64,000 bases of DNA. Source: Stutzerimonas azotifigens (GTDB taxonomy: Bacteria > Pseudomonadota > Gammaproteobacteria > Pseudomonadales > Pseudomonadaceae). Both the position numbers and the translations under genes were made by a program. The stretch covers positions 124,001 through 188,000 of the forward strand of contig NZ_JAAMRF010000010.1 of NCBI RefSeq assembly GCF_013522725.1. Direction: 5' to 3'. Of this stretch, positions 57,721-64,000 are shown piece by piece. The notes beneath the pieces were generated by a model. It searched no databases. It was not told where the DNA came from and worked only from the letters and a program-made list of their open reading frames with translations. Every line of letters begins with the position of its first letter. The stretch's first letter is position 1.

Positions 57721-59934
57721 ATGGCGGATTGGCTTGAAGGTGGCGGCGCGATGGCCGAGCAGGTCCGGCTGCATGACTGGGCGAATACGCCGCTGGGGCC
57801 GCTGGACACCTGGCCCGAGGTCCTGAAGACCACCGTGGCGCAGACCCTCAGCTCCCGCTTTCCCCAGGCGATCGTCTGGGGCGAGGCGCTGATCATGCTG
57901 TACAACGATGCCTTCGTACCCATCCTCGGCAAGAAACCGCCGGCCCTCGGCCGGCCGTTCAGCGAGGTCTGGCAGGAAGCCTGGAACGAAGTGAAACCGA
58001 TTTCCGATGCGGCCTTTGCCGGGCGGGCCACCTACATCGAGGATTTCCCCCTCGTCATCGAGCGCAGCGGCTATCCCGAGCAGGCGTACTTCACCTTCTG
58101 CTACAGCCCGATCCGCGACCACAACGGCGCCATCGTCGGGATGATTGACACGGTCATCGAGACGACCGCGACGGTCCTGGCCCAACGCCGCCTGGCCTTT
58201 CTCGACGAGCTGGGCCGCGCGGTGGCGAGCGCGCCGGATGCCGAGGACATCATGGCCACGACCACCCGGCTGATGGCCGAGCACCTTTCGCTCTCCAATT
58301 GCGCCTATGCCGACATGGACCCCGACGAGGCCCACTTCACCATCCGCGGCGACTGGGCCGCGCCGGGCTCGCCGAACATCGTCGGTCATTACCGCCTGGC
58401 CGACTTTGGCAAGCAGGCGGTGAGCCGTCTCAGCGCGGGTGAGCCGTTGGTGATCAACGACAACCGGCAAGAACTGGGGGAGGACGAAGCGGCGACGTTT
58501 CAGGCCATCGGTATAGCCGCCACGATCTGCATACCCTTGCTCAAGGACGGGCGCCTGACCGCCCTGATGGCCATTCACGACAGGGTGCCGCGTTACTGGA
58601 CCGCCTACGAGCTGTCGCTGATCGTCGAAGTGGCCGAACGCTCCTGGGCACACATCGAACGCACCCGGGCGAACGTCAAGGTACGCGAAGCGGTCGAGGC
58701 GCTGGCTCGCCTGAACGCGACCCTGGAACAGCGGGTCGAGGAACGCACCGCGAAACTGAGACAGACCGAGGCGGCGCTGCATCAGTCGCAGAAGCTCGAA
58801 GCGATCGGCCAGCTCACCGGTGGGGTCGCCCACGATTTCAACAACCTGCTGACCATCATCCGCTCGTCAGTCGACTTCCTGCGCCGCCCCAACCTCCCGG
58901 CCGAGCGCCGGACACGCTACCTGGACGCGGTCTCCGACACCGTGGATCGGGCGGCGAAACTGACCAGCCAGCTGCTCGCCTTCGCTCGCCGCCAGGCACT
59001 CAACCCCGAGGTGTTCGAGGTCGGCCAGCGCCTGGAGGTCATTACCGAAATGCTCGATGCGGTGACCGGCGGACGCATCGAGGTCAGGCTCGAACTGCCC
59101 GACCGGCCCTGTTTCATCCATGCCGATCTGAACCAGTTCGAAACCGCGCTGATCAACATGGCGGTCAACGCCCGCGATGCCATGCAGGGCCAGGGCCGGC
59201 TCGGCCTGCGCCTGACCCGCTGCGCCTCCAGACCACCGATACGGGGCCAGGCCGGCGCGGCCGGACCGCATGCCGCAATCGCGATGACCGACACCGGGCA
59301 CGGCATCGAAGCCGACGCTCTGGAGCGAATCTTCGAGCCGTTCTACACCACCAAGGAGGTCGGCAAGGGCACCGGCCTCGGCCTGTCGCAAGTCTTCGGC
59401 TTCGTCAAGCAGTCCGGTGGCGATGTCGCGGTGTCGACCGAACCGGGCAAGGGCAGCACCTTTACCTTGTTTCTGCCAGAGGTAGCGGCCGAATGCACCG
59501 AGGCCAGACAGAGCTCTCGCACCCCTCCAGCGCCCATCGACGGCCGCCGGCGACGCATCCTGCTGGTCGAAGACAATCTCGAAATCGGCCGCTTCGCCGA
59601 CCAGATCCTGCAGGACCTGGGCTACGAGACCCGCTGGGCAACCAGTGCCGAGCAAGCGCTCGAATGGGCAGGCGAGGAGGCCATGGCAGTCGATGCGGTG
59701 TTCTCCGACATCGTGATGCCCGGCATGGGCGGCATTGCGCTGGCGACCGAGCTGCGACGCCGGCGGCCGGGATTGCCCGTGGTGCTGACCTCCGGTTACA
59801 GCCATGTCCTGGCGCAGCAGGGCTACGAAGGCTTCGAGTTCCTGCGCAAACCCTACTCGGCTGACCAGGTGGCGCAGGCGCTCTCCCGTAGCATCGGTCT
59901 GGAGCTCGCGCCGGACTGCGAGGTTACGCTTTGA
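57721..59934 (+). CDS. hybrid sensor histidine kinase with receiver domain
   Basis: 737 residues from the ATG at 57721; a TTG nine codons earlier and an ATG at 57751 are alternatives. Order: PAS-like sensor (about 10-150, LHDWANTPLGPLDTWP ... SEVWQEAWNEVKPI), GAF domain (about 165-330), coiled coil, HisKA with H371 in GGVAHDFNNLL, HATPase_c (N box MAVNARDAM, GTGLGLS), and receiver (about 612-730) with phospho-acceptor D663 in FSDIVMPGMGG. No membrane segment, so it senses a cytoplasmic signal. The output partner is unknown. Confidence 0.92.
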   Translation: MADWLEGGGAMAEQVRLHDWANTPLGPLDTWPEVLKTTVAQTLSSRFPQAIVWGEALIMLYNDAFVPILGKKPPALGRPFSEVWQEAWNEVKPISDAAFAGRATYIEDFPLVIERSGYPEQAYFTFCYSPIRDHNGAIVGMIDTVIETTATVLAQRRLAFLDELGRAVASAPDAEDIMATTTRLMAEHLSLSNCAYADMDPDEAHFTIRGDWAAPGSPNIVGHYRLADFGKQAVSRLSAGEPLVINDNRQELGEDEAATFQAIGIAATICIPLLKDGRLTALMAIHDRVPRYWTAYELSLIVEVAERSWAHIERTRANVKVREAVEALARLNATLEQRVEERTAKLRQTEAALHQSQKLEAIGQLTGGVAHDFNNLLTIIRSSVDFLRRPNLPAERRTRYLDAVSDTVDRAAKLTSQLLAFARRQALNPEVFEVGQRLEVITEMLDAVTGGRIEVRLELPDRPCFIHADLNQFETALINMAVNARDAMQGQGRLGLRLTRCASRPPIRGQAGAAGPHAAIAMTDTGHGIEADALERIFEPFYTTKEVGKGTGLGLSQVFGFVKQSGGDVAVSTEPGKGSTFTLFLPEVAAECTEARQSSRTPPAPIDGRRRRILLVEDNLEIGRFADQILQDLGYETRWATSAEQALEWAGEEAMAVDAVFSDIVMPGMGGIALATELRRRRPGLPVVLTSGYSHVLAQQGYEGFEFLRKPYSADQVAQALSRSIGLELAPDCEVTL

Positions 59935-60013
59935 AATAAAAACTTCGCCCAACGGGTAGCAGGTTTCCGTGGTCCGACAGCTATTCCCCCTGGGTACTTG
60001 CGAGCAGATCACG

Positions 60014-61912
60014 ATGACACCGGACCATCAGCGCGAACGCAAAGGCAGCGCGAACAGCGAGCGTGACGTCGCCAGTACGCTCAAATACCTCAGCACCCTG
60101 CGCGAGGAGATGCTCGACTCCATTGCCGGCAGCCAGGCACGGCTGGATAAGCTCGACCCGTCCTACCGCGACAGTGCGCGCAACCTGCTGGCGTACCTGG
60201 CGCTGCGACGCCACGACATCCGCCCGTTGCAAATGAGGCTCGCCGACATGGGCCTGTCCTCGCTCGGACGCTCCGAGGCGCACATTCTGTCGTCGGTGAC
60301 AGCGGTTATCCAGGTGCTCGAACGCCTCCAGGAAAGCGCCACGGCCTCGTCTGGCATGGACGCGTCCGGGCCCGAGGCGCCTGACCTCAAACGCAGCCGC
60401 GAGCTGCTCGACGCCCATGCGCAGGCCCTGTTCGGCAGCCCGCCGGACGACCGTGACGTGCGCATCATGGTGACCATGCCGAGCGAGGCGGCTGACAACT
60501 ATTCGCTGATCCGCGACCTGGTGGCCGCGAACATGGACGCCATCCGCATCAACTGCGCACACGACGGCCCCGACGTCTGGCTGCGCATGATCGAGCACCT
60601 GCGCCGGGCAGAGAAGGAGCTCGGCCGCGCCTGCAAAGTAATGATGGACCTCGCCGGGCCCAAGCTGCGCACCGGCGCCATCGAGGCGGGCCCCGCAGTG
60701 ATCAAGGCCAAGCCGGTACGCAACGCGCTGGGTCAGGTGATGGAGCCCGCGCGCATCTGGCTGACCGACAGTGCCCGCCCTGCCCCGGCACCTTCTGACG
60801 CCGATGCGTCGCTGCCAGTGGACGGCGACTGGCTGGCCCGCCTGCAGGACGGCGAGTGCATTCGCTTCAAGGACGCACGCGACTCGCGTCGCCAGATGAC
60901 GATCATCGAGCGCAACGAGCACGGCAGCTGGGCTCAGGCCGACAAGACCGCCTATTTCGTCCCTGGCCTGAAACTCAAGGCGCAGGCTGGCAGCAGCTCG
61001 ATCGCATCCTTCCCGGCCGCCCCCCAGAAGATCCGCCTGCAGGAAGACGACCTGCTGTTATTGACCGACAGGCCCGACGGCGGCCGCGGCGCCACCTTCG
61101 ACAGCGTCGGCAAGCTGCTCAGCCCCGCCAGCATCGGCTGCACCCTGCCCGAGGTGTTCGCCGACGTGCGCGCCGGTGAGCTCGTCTGGTTCGATGACGG
61201 CAAGATCGGCGGCGTGATCGAAGCCGTCGAACCGCACGTCCTGAAGGTGCGCATCACCCATGCCCCGGGCGGGGCGAACCTGCAGAGCGACAAGGGCATC
61301 AATTTTCCCCAGAGCGAACTGAGCGTGGGCGCGCTCGGCCCGCAGGACCTCGAGGCGCTGGCCTTCGCCGCGAAGCATGCGGATGTGGTGGAGATGTCGT
61401 TCGTCAACACCGCGGCCGATGTCCGGGGGCTACTCGCCGAGCTCGACCGGCTCGGCGCCGAGCGGCTGGGCGTGGTGCTCAAGATCGAGACCCGCAAGGG
61501 CTTCGAATGCCTGCCGGCCCTGCTGCTCGAGGGCATGCGCCGGTCCCGCTTCGGCGTGATGATCGCCCGCGGCGACCTGGCCGTGGAGGAAGGTTTCGAA
61601 CGCATGGCCGAATTGCAGGAGGAAATCCTCTGCCTGTGCGAAGCCGCCCACGTGCCAGTGATCTGGGCGACCCAGGTGCTCGAAAGCCTGGCCAAGAAAG
61701 GCGCGCCGTCCCGCGCCGAGATCACCGACGCGGCCACTGGCGTGCGCGCCGACTGCGTGATGCTGAACAAGGGGCCGCATATCCTCAAGGCGGTCGCGAC
61801 CCTAAACGACCTGCTCACCCGCATGCGCGCCCACCACGACAAGAAGCGGCAGATGCTCAGGCGCCTGGCGGTGGCCAGCCACCCGGTGTTCGAGGATGAG
61901 GGCCACGCCTGA
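60014..61912 (+). CDS. pyruvate-kinase-like protein with N-terminal extension
   Basis: 632 residues from the ATG at 60014. Residues 1-145 are a charged helical extension without match by eye. From about 148 the pyruvate kinase barrel is visible: GPKLRTG (215-221), a B domain, WFDDGKI, VLKIETRKGFE with the catalytic Lys, MIARGDLAVE and the TQVLESL loop (IWATQVLESLAKKGAPSRAEITDA). The N-S-H-G motif after strand 2 is replaced by NCAHDG, and the C-terminal allosteric domain is missing. It may be a pyruvate kinase or a related phosphotransferase. The preceding gene encodes a histidine kinase, 79 bases away. Confidence 0.8.
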   Translation: MTPDHQRERKGSANSERDVASTLKYLSTLREEMLDSIAGSQARLDKLDPSYRDSARNLLAYLALRRHDIRPLQMRLADMGLSSLGRSEAHILSSVTAVIQVLERLQESATASSGMDASGPEAPDLKRSRELLDAHAQALFGSPPDDRDVRIMVTMPSEAADNYSLIRDLVAANMDAIRINCAHDGPDVWLRMIEHLRRAEKELGRACKVMMDLAGPKLRTGAIEAGPAVIKAKPVRNALGQVMEPARIWLTDSARPAPAPSDADASLPVDGDWLARLQDGECIRFKDARDSRRQMTIIERNEHGSWAQADKTAYFVPGLKLKAQAGSSSIASFPAAPQKIRLQEDDLLLLTDRPDGGRGATFDSVGKLLSPASIGCTLPEVFADVRAGELVWFDDGKIGGVIEAVEPHVLKVRITHAPGGANLQSDKGINFPQSELSVGALGPQDLEALAFAAKHADVVEMSFVNTAADVRGLLAELDRLGAERLGVVLKIETRKGFECLPALLLEGMRRSRFGVMIARGDLAVEEGFERMAELQEEILCLCEAAHVPVIWATQVLESLAKKGAPSRAEITDAATGVRADCVMLNKGPHILKAVATLNDLLTRMRAHHDKKRQMLRRLAVASHPVFEDEGHA

Positions 61913-62054
61913 CCCACCCGGCCGCCGTTGGGCTTGCGCTCCGGCTTGCGCTGCTGCACGGCAGGCCGAAGCGGCGGTCCAAACGGAACACTCCACGACA
62001 GCGACCGACCAGATGCACCGCCAAACAGGTTTCAGCCGACCCCACCGGCGCCCC

Positions 62055-63062
62055 ATGACCGTCCTGAAAACCCTCGTACCGCTGATGCTCCTGCTGGCGT
62101 CCCTGACGGCACGGGCAGAACCGGGGGCCGCGCTGCGCGAGGTGCTCGACGGCGCCGAGGCGCTCGCACCGCTGCAGACCCTGATCGTTGCGCAGGACGG
62201 CCGGATCATTGCCGAACGGGGGTATCGCGGGCATCGCACGACGGCCTCGACCAACATCAAGTCCGCGTCCAAGACCATCGTCTCGGCGCTGGTCGGCATC
62301 GCCATCGACAAGGGCGTGCTCGAAGGCGTCGACCAACCGGTGGCCGAACTGCTCGAGGGCGATCTGCCGGCCAACCCCGATCCCAGGCTACGCCAGCTGA
62401 CCGTCGGCCATCTGCTATCGATGCAGGCGGGGCTCGGATCCACGTCGGGCCAGAACTACGGGGCCTGGGTCGCCAGCCGCAATTGGGTCAGGGCCGCGCT
62501 GGCTCGCCCGTTCGTGGACGAGCCGGGCGGCACGATGATCTATTCCACCGGTTCGACGCACCTGCTCTCGGCGATCCTGACGCGGCAGACCGGGCGCACC
62601 ATGCTGCAGCTGGCCCGTGACTGGCTGGGACCGCTCGAAGGCTTCGCCATCACCAGCTGGACGCGCGATCCCCAGGGTATCTACATGGGCGGCAACGAGA
62701 TGGCGATGAGCACCCGCTCGTTGCTGGCGTTCGGCGAGCTGTACCGCGCGGCGGGCCTCGCCCCCTCGGGGGAACGCGTGCTCTCGCAAGCCTGGATCGA
62801 CGCCTCCTGGACTCCCCGCACGCGCTCGCACTACACCGGCGAAGATTATGGCTACGGCTGGTTCCTTACCCGCATCGCCGACGAAGACGTCCGCTACGGC
62901 TGGGGATACGGCGGCCAGATGATCTACGTGGTCCCGCAACGGGGCCTGACGGTGGCCATGACCTCGAGCGCGCAACCCTCGGGCGGCCAGGCTGGCCACC
63001 GCGCAGCCCTGCATCGCCTGCTCGGGCAGATCATCCTGGCCTTGGATGAAGACGCGTCGTAG
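62055..63062 (+). CDS. secreted serine hydrolase, class C beta-lactamase family
   Basis: 335 residues from the ATG at 62055. A signal peptide (LVPLMLLLASLTARA) is followed by the beta-lactamase/DD-peptidase fold. The SxxK motif is SASK in NIKSASKTIVSALVG (about residue 73). The second motif is Y-S-T (MIYSTGSTHLLS) in place of Y-x-N, and the third is YGG (GWGYGGQMIYV) in place of K/H-x-G. Likely esterase or DD-peptidase-like hydrolase rather than a beta-lactamase. Confidence 0.87.
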   Translation: MTVLKTLVPLMLLLASLTARAEPGAALREVLDGAEALAPLQTLIVAQDGRIIAERGYRGHRTTASTNIKSASKTIVSALVGIAIDKGVLEGVDQPVAELLEGDLPANPDPRLRQLTVGHLLSMQAGLGSTSGQNYGAWVASRNWVRAALARPFVDEPGGTMIYSTGSTHLLSAILTRQTGRTMLQLARDWLGPLEGFAITSWTRDPQGIYMGGNEMAMSTRSLLAFGELYRAAGLAPSGERVLSQAWIDASWTPRTRSHYTGEDYGYGWFLTRIADEDVRYGWGYGGQMIYVVPQRGLTVAMTSSAQPSGGQAGHRAALHRLLGQIILALDEDAS

Positions 63063-63247
63063 CAGGCCCTGCAGAAACGATAAAAGGTCAAATGTAGAGC
63101 CGACATGTCCCATCCCGAACCCGACGCAGGAGGATCAGAACATAGCGTTCGAGCGTCAGCTGCCGGCTCGCCCGGCGCGGGCCTGTTCGCCCGCATCTCG
63201 TCGCCCCCATGGGCAACTGCACCTGCGCCTCGCTATGATCGGAGCCC

Positions 63248-63649
63248 ATGACGTCTTCCCTCCCAACCCGCCAACCCTGCCCGCCCGGCGTCTGCGATTG
63301 CTCGCGCGACCGTCTGCTGGAGGCGCAGGATGCCGATCTCAGAATCCTCCGGTTGACCCGGCAGGAGGAAAAGCGACTACTCGAACGGCTGGCCGACATC
63401 CAGAGCCTGCCTGAACTGGAGCGCCTGCAACGGCTCATGCACGATCAGCTGGGTATTCGTCTGGAAGTGGCGCCGGGACTGACCGAAGTACGCAGCATGC
63501 GCGGCATCGGCATCTACATCCACGAACAACCCGGACTGTGCCGCAAGACGCGCCAGTCGATTCCACGGGCCATCCGCCAGGGGCTCGAAAAGCGCCCGGA
63601 AATCGCCTACGCACTGCTCAACACCCACGACCTGCTGCGCGACGCCTGA
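63248..63649 (+). CDS. uncharacterised protein upstream of ribonuclease Z
   Basis: 133 residues from an ATG at 63248. The N-terminus has a Cys-rich motif ([15 protein letters not shown]), possibly a metal site; the rest is helical and charged, with a conserved-looking [21 protein letters not shown] segment. No signal or membrane helix. Not recognised. It is followed 56 bases later by the ribonuclease Z gene. Alternative: small metal-binding or nucleic-acid-binding protein; no evidence either way. Confidence 0.7.
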   Translation: MTSSLPTRQPCPPGVCDCSRDRLLEAQDADLRILRLTRQEEKRLLERLADIQSLPELERLQRLMHDQLGIRLEVAPGLTEVRSMRGIGIYIHEQPGLCRKTRQSIPRAIRQGLEKRPEIAYALLNTHDLLRDA

Positions 63650-63705
63650 AGCGCACCAGGTTCGTCTGGCACCGTCATGCGGTTCAGGCTCAACGGAGAT
63701 CATCA

Positions 63706-64000
63706 GTGGATCTGCTCTTTCTCGGCACCTCATCCGGCACTCCGACCCGGGCACGCAACGTCAGCGGGCTGGGGCTGCTCGAAGAGACCGGCAAGGGCTG
63801 GTACCTGGTCGATTGCGGCGAAGGCACCCAGCATCAGCTGCTGCGTACACCCTTGTCCCTGCATGAGCTGCGCGGGCTGTTCATCACCCACGTGCATGGC
63901 GACCACTGCTACGGGCTGCCCGGCCTGCTGGCCAGCGCCGGCATGCTCGGGCGCAAGGCGCCGCTGGAAATCATCGCCCCGGCTGGCATCGAGCCCTGGC
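63706..64000 (+). CDS. rnz: ribonuclease Z, N-terminal part
   Basis: GTG start with a GGAG site; the frame runs off the end of the window after 98 codons. The metallo-beta-lactamase fold begins [21 protein letters not shown], and the metal motif [13 protein letters not shown] of the tRNase Z/ElaC group is complete. The enzyme cuts the 3' trailer of tRNA precursors. Confidence 0.93.
   Translation, partial: MDLLFLGTSSGTPTRARNVSGLGLLEETGKGWYLVDCGEGTQHQLLRTPLSLHELRGLFITHVHGDHCYGLPGLLASAGMLGRKAPLEIIAPAGIEPW

Overview
High-GC gammaproteobacterial chromosome, most like the Pseudomonas stutzeri (Stutzerimonas) branch of the Pseudomonadaceae. Grounds: codon use, Pseudomonas-style REP/REPIN repeats, and typical Pseudomonas genes (SH3 protein of the TIGR04211 type, MdtD, class of c551 cytochrome, guanidine carboxylase operon). 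No rRNA, tRNA, CRISPR array, prophage or intact insertion sequence was seen. All functions are read from the translated sequence by eye; no database search was possible.

Layout. 1-5406 (+): end of a TonB-dependent receptor, then a secreted, membrane-anchored CobN-like chelatase, an ExbB/TolQ-type proton channel and a DUF2149 protein that looks like an ExbD stand-in. This may be an energised outer-membrane/periplasm tetrapyrrole or metal-chelate system. 5556-5699 and flanks (-): a small broken gene. 5965-7587 (+): chemoreceptor. 7798-14402 (-): a complete TetR-controlled tripartite RND efflux operon with the regulator as first gene. 14936-26140 (-): two adjacent uptake-and-hydrolysis operons, one a peptide-type ABC transporter with an amidase, the other a polar amino-acid ABC transporter with a carbamoylase-type Zn hydrolase. 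Each is preceded by a good sigma-54 promoter candidate. 26392-27822 (-): MdtD exporter.

28011-44554 is a mixed region of mostly single genes: a small unknown protein, cytochrome c, an orphan TRAP binding protein, ChrA, a methyltransferase, WrbA, an MFS exporter with a divergent LysR gene, DUF1348, a PLP dehydratase, an SH3 envelope protein, a phytase-like secreted protein, a membrane alpha/beta-hydrolase, and topoisomerase III preceded by a LexA-type SOS box.

44920-55056 (+) is a guanidine utilisation operon: sigma-54 promoter candidate, guanidine-I (ykkC) riboswitch, ABC transporter, two DUF1989 proteins (carboxyguanidine deiminase type), a biotin-dependent urea/guanidine carboxylase and allophanate hydrolase. 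A REPIN repeat lies in frame inside the carboxylase gene, and related hairpin repeats lie on both sides of that gene. 55089-64000 carries a LysR regulator, a VOC protein, an EamA transporter, a hybrid histidine kinase, an unusual pyruvate-kinase-like protein, a secreted serine hydrolase, a small unknown protein and the start of ribonuclease Z.

Theme: much of the window serves nitrogen scavenging (amides, carbamoyl compounds, amino acids, peptides, guanidine). Three sigma-54 promoter candidates in front of three such operons suggest common NtrC-type control under nitrogen limitation; this is inference.
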